From Marinoscillum sp964351625 (GTDB lineage: Bacteria; Bacteroidota; Bacteroidia; Cytophagales; Cyclobacteriaceae), in the NCBI GenBank assembly GCA_964351625.1, contig CAYGOV010000014.1, positions 1 to 64,000 of the forward strand: DNA of 64,000 bases, given 5' to 3'. Numbering within the stretch: position 1 is the first letter of the stretch; each line of letters begins with the position of its first letter. Of this stretch, positions 24,427 to 32,603 are shown piece after piece. The translations under genes were made by a program, and so were the position numbers. Under the pieces are notes generated by a model that searched no databases, was not told where the DNA came from, and worked only from the letters and a program-made list of their open reading frames with translations.

Positions 24427-25185
24427 TCATTTTGAGCTAAGCGAAAAGAGTACGCCAAGCGAAAAATAAAACCTCCTATATACAGGATCATCAAAAGGCG
24501 TGAGACGTTTCGTTTCAAATGGGAGTGAGTAACCAACCATGGATGTAAAACCAAAATGTTCTTTCTGAAAACTAGAATAAATAAATGTATCCAAAATGAA
24601 TGTGTTGAAACGATCGTCAACCAACCAGTCATCTTGCTCTTCATAGCGATACTCGCTGAAAGCGACATTTTGCGCGCGAATACCCGTTGAGAGCATTAAT
24701 CCTTCCTCTTTTGGTACATTCCATTGAACAGACGATTGAAGAAACATTTTTGAAAAGCGAGATGTGTTCCTATAAAAGCTGTTTCTGAATGAGGCCGGCG
24801 TAAAGTAATCTGGATTTCTGCTCACGAAATTATCTCCCGTAATAGTACCTTGACCAAATCCCACCTGGCACTCTGCATTTATATCAGACCCCTTTTGGGT
24901 ATAATAAATAACCCCTAGCTCTCGATAGCCAATTTCGCTATAGTATTTGGAAGACATCTTTCCTGTCAAATGAGCACGGATTCCCCAATGGTCCAGCGGA
25001 GATACTGCCGCGTCAAGATCAATTATGCTATGAAGAATTCTAGCATCCGCACCGAGGTTTGCTTTCAGGTTTAAATCACCTTGCTTTTCTAATAGCGAAG
25101 GCTGCGGTAGATTATTGATATAGCTGATGGGTGCTCTACAGCTTACACAAATAATACAAACCACGAGAATGAATATCTTCCTCAT
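24427..25185 (-). CDS. Lipoprotein, possible outer-membrane barrel-like protein
   Basis: 252 residues. The signal ends in lipobox CVSC (Cys16). The remainder alternates polar and hydrophobic residues with many Tyr/Phe, and ends in FYFSLGVLFSLSSK, typical of Bacteroidota beta-barrel or barrel-like surface proteins. A lipidated Cys on a barrel is uncommon, so it may instead be a periplasmic beta-rich lipoprotein. It is 54 bp downstream of the vWA protein gene on the same strand, suggesting co-expression. No named family recognised. Confidence 0.78.
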   Translation of the reverse strand: MRKIFILVVCIICVSCRAPISYINNLPQPSLLEKQGDLNLKANLGADARILHSIIDLDAAVSPLDHWGIRAHLTGKMSSKYYSEIGYRELGVIYYTQKGSDINAECQVGFGQGTITGDNFVSRNPDYFTPASFRNSFYRNTSRFSKMFLQSSVQWNVPKEEGLMLSTGIRAQNVAFSEYRYEEQDDWLVDDRFNTFILDTFIYSSFQKEHFGFTSMVGYSLPFETKRLTPFDDPVYRRFYFSLGVLFSLSSK

Positions 25186-25239
25186 AGTTCCAAGATAATG
25201 GTTTTATTGAAAATACCAATATCGTTTTTAAGCCATGAA

Positions 25240-26790
25240 CTATCGCAACCTTGTATAACCTTTAGGTCCCAATTGATATTCGATACCCTCAATCTTAACC
25301 TTATTTCCAAGACTCACTAAGTCATCATTTAGAGTATGGATACTAAAACCATACTTTTTTGCCATATCCAAATAGCTGGTATTGATTCCTTTCTCAGTAT
25401 GACAAAGAATAATTTTCATCTTGCCACCATACCGACTTATTAACTCAATATCTCGTGGAAAAGCATAATTGTCAGCAATCATAATTACTTCTTGTGCTGT
25501 TGGGCATTTATCCACACCAAGGAGCAGCGCTTCTATATTATTCTCAGGATAATCCCCTCCTCCACCAGCCCTCATCGCTTCAAACATTTTGTCCCTTGCA
25601 GGCATTATATCAGCCGTTTTTACGTGATACAAGCCTCCTGTACTACCAATGCTTTTTTCTTCAGTTGGCTTGTCGTTTCCATCATTGAAAAACACAAAGT
25701 CCTTTTCTTTTTCTGAAGAAAGCAGCTTAAGCCATTTAAGCAAATCGGCGGTATATGGATACATACTCCCCGTGACATCCACTATGATCAGATCTGGGTC
25801 AATTTTATTCCTAAACAATACGCTCGAAACCACTTTTTTCTGAACTTTTGGAAGTATCGGGAGAAAACTCGTGTCTACTTCATAAGCCACGCATTGTGAA
25901 TATTGTTGTAGCATATGGTATTGGTCTTTCAACTCTTGAGCTATCTCAAAAGTCTGTATTTGCACACTCTCCTTCTTAATTGGGAAAATGACCATTCCAT
26001 GGGCAACCAAATCATATTGTTGCTTTCCGATAGTAAGTCCTCGTTTCCATTGCAAAATATACATGAGCGATTTTGCGAGCTTTTCCTTACAAGGAAATAA
26101 GTTACCGTTCACTTTCACTTCCTTCACTCGACCACCATAGTCCATATACACATCAAAAAATACGCGCCCTTTATATGTCTCAGAGCAATCGTAGACTTTT
26201 TCGAGTTTCTCCGAAAGGTTTTCTATGGAATACAGCGATTCTGGGTATTCGCACGGTATCCTTTTGTAATCAAGAGACAACTCTTTTTTGAGTTTTATGA
26301 TCTGCTGATCCAGCATTTTCAAATCTGTCTTTATACTATCAAGTTCCGCTTTAGAGGTCTCTTTTGTAAAATATGGTTCGTAGTAGATAACAAATCCATG
26401 GAAGAACTCAAGACAAGTCGGGGAACTTTCGCACCCGGTTTGACCAATAATGTTCCAATCAAAAAATTTGTTGATTGTGATCTGCGGGTTGATTTCTAAT
26501 AAATTAGTGATTCGCATTTGATCCAGCTTCGCCTGATCAAATGATGCCTCCTCGCTGAAAGTGGTATAAACTAGATCAATTTTGATTATTCGTTGATCGC
26601 TAAAAGGGATCCGCGTGATTGCCTCTTTGGAAAATCCAGATTGTAGCAGCAAATATTCAAAACGGTCATCAAATTGATATTTAACCGTTTTCGTATGCTG
26701 TGCCTCCGTATAGATTTCCAGGGCTGTTTTCTGCGATTGTGCATTTAGTCCACAAAAGATCAACATCAACAGACCAAAAAAATTCTTCAT
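25240..26790 (-). CDS. Secreted protein with TonB-C-like and von Willebrand A domains
   Basis: 516 residues. A cleavable signal peptide (MKNFFGLLMLIFCGLNAQSQ) exports it. The middle part (about 195-270) has GRVFFDVYMDYGGRVKEVKV and later QWKRGLTIG, resembling the C-terminal domain of TonB-type proteins. The C-terminal part (about 330-500) is vWA-like: DVTGSM (a D-x-T-x-S form of the metal-ion-dependent adhesion site), then VFFNDG, GGGGDYPENNIEALLLG and VIMIADNYAFPRD. Both domains mediate protein contacts in the envelope. The pairing is unusual, and the TonB-C part is a tentative call. It is probably transcribed with the lipoprotein downstream. Confidence 0.78.
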   Translation of the reverse strand: MKNFFGLLMLIFCGLNAQSQKTALEIYTEAQHTKTVKYQFDDRFEYLLLQSGFSKEAITRIPFSDQRIIKIDLVYTTFSEEASFDQAKLDQMRITNLLEINPQITINKFFDWNIIGQTGCESSPTCLEFFHGFVIYYEPYFTKETSKAELDSIKTDLKMLDQQIIKLKKELSLDYKRIPCEYPESLYSIENLSEKLEKVYDCSETYKGRVFFDVYMDYGGRVKEVKVNGNLFPCKEKLAKSLMYILQWKRGLTIGKQQYDLVAHGMVIFPIKKESVQIQTFEIAQELKDQYHMLQQYSQCVAYEVDTSFLPILPKVQKKVVSSVLFRNKIDPDLIIVDVTGSMYPYTADLLKWLKLLSSEKEKDFVFFNDGNDKPTEEKSIGSTGGLYHVKTADIMPARDKMFEAMRAGGGGDYPENNIEALLLGVDKCPTAQEVIMIADNYAFPRDIELISRYGGKMKIILCHTEKGINTSYLDMAKKYGFSIHTLNDDLVSLGNKVKIEGIEYQLGPKGYTRLR

Positions 26791-26871
26791 TCAAACGTGA
26801 TTTGCAAGTTCATTCGGAATTCTAACGACGAAATTACCATTAGAGATATTCTGTGACAATCTTTACCATCA

Positions 26872-28026
26872 ATGAAAATTCTATATGTCCATCAGTACTA
26901 CAGAACGCCCGATGAAGGGGGATGCGTGCGCTCCTTTCACATAGCAAAAGCTATGAAGGAGGCTGGGCATAAAGTTACGGTGATCACAAGTCATAACCGG
27001 CCGAGTTCAGTATCAAATGAAGCTGGAATTGATATCCATCGTTTGAATATTCCCTATTCAAATGAAATGGGGGTTCTCTCACGAATTATCGCGTTTTTGA
27101 AATTCGTAACTCAGGTGAAAAGGAAGGCTACCAAGTTGATGGATAAGGTTGATCTCGCATATGTAGTTACCACACCTTTAACCACAGGGCTTATTGCCCT
27201 GCATCTTAAAAGAAAATATGGTGTTCCGTATTATTTCGAAGTGGGGGACTTGTGGCCCGAGGTTCCCATCAAAATGGGCATTATTAAGAATAAATGGTTG
27301 GCTAACATCATTTATAAGTTTGAAACAAAATGCTATCAAAACGCCAAGAAAGTGATAGCACTTTCTCCAGCAATAAAGGATTATATCATCAGTAAGTCTC
27401 CATCCATTGAAGTAGTGGTTGTCACAAATTTTTCAGACAATGATTTGTTCTGGTCTAATATCAGGGAAAGTCCAATAGATCAGGAAAATCCCTTGCGCGT
27501 TGCCTATGCAGGCACTTTTGGCCGAGCTAATCATCTCGAATATCTACTGGAAGTAGCCGTGCTTTGCGAAAAAACTAATCTACCTATCCTGTTCACTTTG
27601 ATGGGAGAAGGCCAACGATACGGTGCGATTCAAGAGCAGGCTGAAAATATCAGGAATTTGGACGTCCTTCCTTTCGGAAATTTGACAGAAGTCAAAAATT
27701 GTTTGGACGCATGTGATGCTGCTTTTGTTTCCTTTCTAAATGTAGAAGCCTTACATACAGGTAGTCCAAATAAGTTTTTTGATGGGTTAGCTGCTGGTAA
27801 GATGATCATCACAACATTTGAGGGGTGGATCGGCAAGACAATCCAAGAGACTGCATGTGGATTCACTTATAACCCAGAAAACCCACAAGACTTTGTTGAT
27901 AGAATCCAAGAGGTAATAAATGACCTTAGCTTACTGCAGACCTATCAGAAAAATGCCAGAAGTCTAGCAAGGTCTACTTTCAGCAAAGAAATTCAAATAG
28001 AGAAATTACTCCAGTCGCTCTATTAA
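26872..28026 (+). CDS. Glycosyltransferase family 4 (GT-B fold)
   Basis: 384 residues. N-terminal Rossmann half: MKILYVHQYYRTPDEGG, typical of WbuB-like GT4 enzymes, with a hydrophobic patch near 85-105. C-terminal donor-binding half: VAYAGTFGRANHLEYLLE and the nucleotide-sugar-binding block TGSPNKFFDGLAAGKMII. It would transfer a sugar from a nucleotide donor onto a lipid-linked or polysaccharide acceptor at the inner membrane. It stands alone between oppositely oriented genes, not in a polysaccharide cluster, so its acceptor is unknown. Confidence 0.92.
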   Translation: MKILYVHQYYRTPDEGGCVRSFHIAKAMKEAGHKVTVITSHNRPSSVSNEAGIDIHRLNIPYSNEMGVLSRIIAFLKFVTQVKRKATKLMDKVDLAYVVTTPLTTGLIALHLKRKYGVPYYFEVGDLWPEVPIKMGIIKNKWLANIIYKFETKCYQNAKKVIALSPAIKDYIISKSPSIEVVVVTNFSDNDLFWSNIRESPIDQENPLRVAYAGTFGRANHLEYLLEVAVLCEKTNLPILFTLMGEGQRYGAIQEQAENIRNLDVLPFGNLTEVKNCLDACDAAFVSFLNVEALHTGSPNKFFDGLAAGKMIITTFEGWIGKTIQETACGFTYNPENPQDFVDRIQEVINDLSLLQTYQKNARSLARSTFSKEIQIEKLLQSLY

Positions 28027-28035
28027 AATCATTCA

Positions 28036-29022
28036 TCAGCTTTTTGGCTTGTAGCCAGAAGCTCTGAAAATTAAATCATTATCTGTTTGATTGACTAATT
28101 CAAGAAGCGACACATCGTTTTGTTCCATATAGGATTCCACAATTCTCCATCCTACCCACGCACCAATTCTCCCCGGACAATCTTGACTGATTTCATAAAC
28201 ACTAGGACGCTCACCCAAAAATCGACGTTTCAATATATGGTTGGTATCATACAGGGCCTCATTTTGAATGAATGTCGCCCAAATAATTGATTCGTTTTCC
28301 AACGAACGTTTCATATCCATGGCGGAATAACCAAGAAGAATAGAGTCAGGAGTGCATGGCATGAGTCTTTTTGTCAAGTAATAGGTCTTTCCAAAATCAA
28401 TCATCTCAGATATGAGGGTCGAGTTATTGCCTGCTTGAACTTTATCACCAGCAAGAAATTTCAATATGATTGCAGGAAGGTGTTCCTTGTTATAGCGCCT
28501 AAGGACATATCCAGGGATTTCTAAAGGCTTATAAGTGGCATTATTTCCTATAAAAAAATCCAGACCTACGATGATCAATGAATCAGAAATATATAAATCA
28601 TTGTACAGACCAGTAACAATTGTCTGCAGCCTAGGAGTTGGCATGTCAGGATAAAGTGATTTGAGTCTCCCAATTCCTTCCTCCAGAGTACCGGTCAATT
28701 CTGAAATATCGTTAAACTCTGTAATCGCTTCTTGATAGAGCGTATCAATTGACTTATTCTGTAATAGACGAGAAATCCTTGAAGCAAGGATAGAATCGTG
28801 CGGGTATTGATCTGAATTGAGAAATACTTTCGAAAACGTATTGTTCTCATTTAAAAAATTTTCAACTCCAAGTTGATCTGTATTGCTAAAAAGTCCTTCT
28901 TCTAGACGCTCGAAGGGAATGGTAACTGGAACAGGTGTGATATTATTCGTTTCTACGCAAGGGTTTGACGAATCACATGCCCCAAAGAAAAGAACTGAAA
29001 TAACTATGATAACTATCCTCAT
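28036..29022 (-). CDS. gldB: Gliding motility lipoprotein GldB
   Basis: 328 residues with lipobox FFGAC (Cys16). GldB is one of the lipoproteins required for gliding in Flavobacterium johnsoniae and linked to type IX secretion. Family blocks visible here: PFERLEEGLF near the N-terminus, SLYPDMPTPRLQTIVTGLYND, IPGYVLRRYNKEHLPAIILKFLAGD, and the C-terminal CPGRIGAWVGWRIVESYM. The fold is related to metallopeptidase-like DUF2268 proteins, but I see no HExxH. It stands alone, convergent with the glycosyltransferase. Together with gldD, gldE and gldJ in this window it points to a gliding organism. Confidence 0.9.
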   Translation of the reverse strand: MRIVIIVISVLFFGACDSSNPCVETNNITPVPVTIPFERLEEGLFSNTDQLGVENFLNENNTFSKVFLNSDQYPHDSILASRISRLLQNKSIDTLYQEAITEFNDISELTGTLEEGIGRLKSLYPDMPTPRLQTIVTGLYNDLYISDSLIIVGLDFFIGNNATYKPLEIPGYVLRRYNKEHLPAIILKFLAGDKVQAGNNSTLISEMIDFGKTYYLTKRLMPCTPDSILLGYSAMDMKRSLENESIIWATFIQNEALYDTNHILKRRFLGERPSVYEISQDCPGRIGAWVGWRIVESYMEQNDVSLLELVNQTDNDLIFRASGYKPKS

Positions 29023-29067
29023 ACTCCTTAATTTTGGATTTCAAATTTAGCTTTTTAACTCCGTCCA

Positions 29068-29724
29068 ATGAGAAAATACCAACTAATAGTTCTTCTCCTC
29101 TTAATCTTCACTGCTGCGAAAAGTCAATCAAAACTAGGATTGAAATTTTCTCCATCGATATCCTCCAACAGGGTTTCTTTGATAGATAGTCTTAATGATG
29201 TAGAAGCGATCGGAAACTCATTCAAATTTTCTCTTGGATTGATATATGATCACGAGCTCACAGATACTTACTATTTCAGCACGGGTCTAATCTTCGTTCC
29301 GAAGTATGTCGGGTTTGTCGTAACTGAAGAGCTAGATGAACCAACAGCACAATCGCCATCTTCACCATCACAAGAATATCGCTTGAACTATCTTCAAATA
29401 CCTATTTCGTTGAAGTTATTCACAAATGAGATCCAGCCAGATACTCGAGTATTCTTTCAGGTCGGTCTTGCTCCAGAAATCAAAATATTTAGTGAGCCAC
29501 TCGAAGAAGACTATGACCTTATTGAGGAATTCAAGGGGTTTGATACCACAATCTTATTCGGTGGTGGCATAGAATATAGGGCCGGAATAAATACAACCCT
29601 CTTCGCTAGTGTGACCTATCAAAGAGGGTTGTCAAATGTGATAAAGACTGAAACTTGGGGTTTTCAAGAAGAACTCTTCGTGCGAAATACCCTTGTGTCT
29701 TTTGATCTTGGTATAAAATTCTAA
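29068..29724 (+). CDS. Outer-membrane beta-barrel protein, PorT-like
   Basis: 218 residues with a cleavable signal peptide (LLLLIFTAAKSQS). Alternating beta pattern: KLGLKFSPSISSNR, FKFSLGLIYDHEL, YYFSTGLIFVPKY, RLNYLQIPISLKLF, FFQVGLAPEIKI, ILFGGGIEYRAG and a final VSFDLGIKF ending in an aromatic residue, as is usual for outer-membrane insertion. This fits the eight-strand PorT/OMP_b-brl family. PorT itself is a type IX secretion component, but many paralogs are of unknown role. It is divergent from gldB (45 bp) and its 3' end overlaps the rng stop by 4 bp. Confidence 0.85.
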   Translation: MRKYQLIVLLLLIFTAAKSQSKLGLKFSPSISSNRVSLIDSLNDVEAIGNSFKFSLGLIYDHELTDTYYFSTGLIFVPKYVGFVVTEELDEPTAQSPSSPSQEYRLNYLQIPISLKLFTNEIQPDTRVFFQVGLAPEIKIFSEPLEEDYDLIEEFKGFDTTILFGGGIEYRAGINTTLFASVTYQRGLSNVIKTETWGFQEELFVRNTLVSFDLGIKF

Positions 29725-31277
29725 ATTTCTATCGGTTCTCCCATCCCGTTGAGGATACTGTACTCTGTCAAAGCCAAAGATGAATCTTCGATCATCTTCA
29801 CCCATTTCATATACTTGAAGAACCACTTCATCTGCTTAGAAATAAAACCGTGCGTATAGTACGCATAGATGTATGGATGTAGTGTAAGGACAATTTTCTT
29901 TTCGTTTTGTCCTGTCAAGATATGATCCACGGTTTTCTCAATTTGATCTGCAATAGAAATTGCCGCTGTGATTTGACCCGTTCCGCTACAAGTAGGGCAT
30001 ACCTCACGCGTAGCAATATTCAACTCTGGACGAACTCTTTGGCGCGTAATCTGAAGCAATCCAAATTTTGAAAGAGGCAGGACTGTATGTTTCGATCTAT
30101 CATCTCGCATTTCCTCTTTGATTCTATCGTAAACCTTCTTACGGTTTTCTGCTTTACGCATATCGATAAAATCAACAACGATAATTCCACCCATATCGCG
30201 TAAACGCAATTGTCTGGCTACTTCGGCTGCTGCTTCAAGGTTTACCTTCAAAGCAGTCATTTCCTGATTGTCTTCTTGGTTGGACTTGTTACCACTGTTT
30301 ACATCTACCACATGCAAAGCTTCCGTGTGCTCAATGATGAGATACCCACCATTCGCAATACTCACAGACTTTCCAAAAGAAGTTTTTAGCTGTTTCTCAA
30401 CATTAAAAGACTCAAAAACCTTTACCTTATTCTGATAAAGCTTGAGGATCTTTTCTTTGTCGGGAGCAATCTTGATGACATAGTTTTTAATCTCTTCATA
30501 GAGATCTTTATCATCTACAACTATACTGTCGAAAGATTCATTGAGAACATCCCTCAAGATAGAGTTGGTGCGATTCATCTCACCTATCACTTTATCTCTT
30601 GGCTCTGCTGTTTTCATAGCAGCCACTCCATCAGTCCAAATTTGGATGAGGTTGGTCAGGTCTTTGTCCAGTTCGCGGATATCTTTTCCTTCCGCTACTG
30701 TACGGATGATAACTCCGAAATTTTCTGGCTTGATTGAGCTGATCAAACGGCTCAATCTTTTCCGCTCATTGGCGTCTCCTATTCGTTTAGATACATTTAC
30801 CGCTTTAGAAAACGGTACCAACACCAGGTATCTACCGGCTATGGACAACTCACAAGATAATCTTGGCCCTTTTGTGGAAATAGGTTCTTTTACAACCTGA
30901 ACCAGAATCCTCTGGTTTTTGGTCAAAACCTGACTGATTTTACCAAGCTTGTTGATATCAGGCTCATTTTTGAAACCTGTCAACTTCGGGCTGGCATTGT
31001 TTTTACCAATCGCCTGCTTGGAAAATTTATTCAGTGACTGAACCTGTGGTCCTAGATCTAAGTAATGCAAAAAAGCATCCTTTTCATATCCTATGTCTAT
31101 GAAGGCTGCATTCAGTCCTTGGACTACTTTTTTGACAGTACCGAGATAAATATCACCAACGTTGAAAACATTCGCATCAGATTCCTGATGGAACTCAACC
31201 AGTTGTTTGTTCTTAAGAAGGGCAATCCGACATCCGTTCTGAGTTGAGTTGATGATTAGTTCATTACTCACTTGCAC
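29721..31277 (-). CDS. rng: Ribonuclease E/G family protein
   Basis: 518 residues, the size of RNase G. The N-terminal S1 RNA-binding domain (about 36-125) has GDIYLGTVKKVVQGLNAAFIDIGYEKDAFLH. The catalytic DNase-I-like core contains the DVNSGN metal-binding region and IIVVDFIDM. The zinc-link CPTCSGTGQI near residue 430 supports dimer formation. RNase G/E cleaves single-stranded RNA at AU-rich sites and matures 5S/16S rRNA and mRNA. It lies downstream of the small basic ribosomal-type peptide gene, which fits a translation-related operon. Confidence 0.95.
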   Translation of the reverse strand: MQVSNELIINSTQNGCRIALLKNKQLVEFHQESDANVFNVGDIYLGTVKKVVQGLNAAFIDIGYEKDAFLHYLDLGPQVQSLNKFSKQAIGKNNASPKLTGFKNEPDINKLGKISQVLTKNQRILVQVVKEPISTKGPRLSCELSIAGRYLVLVPFSKAVNVSKRIGDANERKRLSRLISSIKPENFGVIIRTVAEGKDIRELDKDLTNLIQIWTDGVAAMKTAEPRDKVIGEMNRTNSILRDVLNESFDSIVVDDKDLYEEIKNYVIKIAPDKEKILKLYQNKVKVFESFNVEKQLKTSFGKSVSIANGGYLIIEHTEALHVVDVNSGNKSNQEDNQEMTALKVNLEAAAEVARQLRLRDMGGIIVVDFIDMRKAENRKKVYDRIKEEMRDDRSKHTVLPLSKFGLLQITRQRVRPELNIATREVCPTCSGTGQITAAISIADQIEKTVDHILTGQNEKKIVLTLHPYIYAYYTHGFISKQMKWFFKYMKWVKMIEDSSLALTEYSILNGMGEPIEI

Positions 31278-31296
31278 TCATTTTAGATGTGGCTAA

Positions 31297-31386
31297 TTAT
31301 TTCTTCTTGTGTCTGTTCTTTCTAAGTCTTTTCTTTCTCTTGTGAGTAGAAATCTTATGTCTCTTTCTTTTTTTACCGCAAGGCAT
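31297..31386 (-). CDS. Small highly basic peptide, COX24/AURKAIP1-like (ribosome-associated)
   Basis: 29 codons from the ATG at 31386: MPCGKKRKRHKIS then THKRKKRLRKNRHKKK. Over half of the residues are Lys or Arg. Bacteroidota carry near-identical peptides annotated as AURKAIP1/COX24-domain proteins, related to the small-subunit ribosomal protein mS38/bS22 that contacts 16S rRNA. It lies between rng and the TPR gene on the same strand, 19 bp upstream of the rng start. It is easily missed because of its size. The ribosomal role follows from family knowledge only. Confidence 0.85.
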   Translation of the reverse strand: MPCGKKRKRHKISTHKRKKRLRKNRHKKK

Positions 31387-31406
31387 AATTTTACTGTTTT
31401 AGTTAC

Positions 31407-32198
31407 TTAAATGTTTTCTAATTCTTCCAAATAAGAAGAAACTGTGGCTCTTAAAGCCGTATCAATATTCATATCCCCAATTACCTTTCTCAAGGTAGCT
31501 TTTCCTGTGAGCGTATCTCCAGCCTCAACTTGAGATAGTCCTAGGTAAAATCGGGATTCACTATCTGAAGAGTCAAGACTTATTAAGGTCTCAAATCTTT
31601 CTATTGCTCTATCAAACTGTCGTGATCTAATCGCCAAAAGCCCAAGATTCAAGATTGTTTCCCTGTTTTCAGGATCTTCTTCAAGTATTTCTCGGAGGAG
31701 TTGTACTCCAGCCATAGGCGTATCGGTGACCATAAGCGTCATCGCCAGTTTGTTTTTCAATACACTACTTTGCGGGTCGTCTACCAGCAGATCTTCTATA
31801 TGTTTGGCAGCTGTGGCTGCTAATTTTTTAGCCTCTTGAGGATCGTTTGTGCTCTGGAATGCTTTGTAATAAATCAAGGCTCCAGTATACTTTGCCAATC
31901 TAGAGCTGTCAATCGCTAAAATAACATTAGCATATTTAACAGCAGAGTCCAGCATCTGATATTTTAGATACAGGCTCGCTAAAGAGTCCGCAAAGTTAAT
32001 ACTTTTTTTTATTTCAGTTGTATTGTTAAGTAGCTGTCTTAGAGAGGAAAAGACTGCTTCATCTTTAGTAGAAATAGATAGTTCATGAGCCCCTATGGAA
32101 GTGACTCCTTCGTTTTCTACAACTACCCTCGGCAACTGATAAAGGATGCACACGGCAATCACGGCTATGACGACCACAATAATTTGTTGGCGTCCCAT
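31407..32198 (-). CDS. TPR-repeat membrane-anchored protein
   Basis: 263 residues. An N-terminal hydrophobic segment (QQIIVVVIAVIAVCILYQL, about 4-22) anchors it in the inner membrane with the rest outside. From about 75 onward there are tetratricopeptide-type helices (ILNLGLLAIRSRQFDRAIERFETLISLDSSDSESRFYLGLSQVEAGD). Such domains scaffold protein complexes. It is 2 bp downstream of hup and 20 bp upstream of the small basic peptide, so the four genes likely form one operon. Specific partner unknown. Confidence 0.85.
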   Translation of the reverse strand: MGRQQIIVVVIAVIAVCILYQLPRVVVENEGVTSIGAHELSISTKDEAVFSSLRQLLNNTTEIKKSINFADSLASLYLKYQMLDSAVKYANVILAIDSSRLAKYTGALIYYKAFQSTNDPQEAKKLAATAAKHIEDLLVDDPQSSVLKNKLAMTLMVTDTPMAGVQLLREILEEDPENRETILNLGLLAIRSRQFDRAIERFETLISLDSSDSESRFYLGLSQVEAGDTLTGKATLRKVIGDMNIDTALRATVSSYLEELENI

Positions 32199-32200
32199 GA

Positions 32201-32491
32201 TTATTTAATCTTCGTGCTGCTTTTAATTTTTTCTGTGAAGATTTTGGATGGTTTGAAGCTCGGCACATGGTGCTCTTCTATGACAATAGCTGTATTCTTA
32301 GAAATGTTTCTAGCTATCTTCTGAGCACGCTTTTTGTTGACAAAGCTGCCAAAGCCTCTTACATAAATGTTCTCACCCTCGGCCATGGAGTTTTTTACTA
32401 CTGTGAAAAAAGCTTCAACGGCTACCTGCACATCTGCTTTATCTATCCCTGTCTTATCTGCTATTTCGGTTATTACGTCGGCTTTAGTCAC
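32201..32491 (-). CDS. hup: HU family DNA-binding protein
   Basis: 96 residues starting with GTG (preceded by aaaaaagga). HU/IHF proteins bind and bend DNA as dimers in the nucleoid. N-terminal helices MTKADVITEIADKTGI and the DNA-binding arm VRGFGSFVNKKRAQKIARNISKNTAIVIEEHHVPSFKPSK are typical; the usual GRNP at the arm tip reads ARNI here. The C-terminal KSSTKIK is short. It is the first gene of the hup-TPR-peptide-rng unit. Confidence 0.94.
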   Translation of the reverse strand: MTKADVITEIADKTGIDKADVQVAVEAFFTVVKNSMAEGENIYVRGFGSFVNKKRAQKIARNISKNTAIVIEEHHVPSFKPSKIFTEKIKSSTKIK

Positions 32492-32534
32492 TATTATTGT
32501 CCTTTTTTGATGGTCCTCTATTCGTAAGAGGGCT

Positions 32535-32567
32535 CAAATTTAATTTTGACAGGGTTAAATAAAAAAC
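32535..32567 (-). promoter_or_regulatory. Candidate Bacteroidota promoter for hup
   Basis: On the minus strand, TAAATTTG (complement of 32535-32542) fits the Bacteroidota -7 element TAnnTTTG. About 18 bases upstream is a T-rich block in the -33 position, though not a perfect TTTG. A small CCTCT/AGAGG hairpin lies in the leader before the GTG start of hup. Confidence 0.4.
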
Positions 32568-32603
32568 TTAACATCATATTTAAAGTAAATAGTTATCAGC
32601 AAC

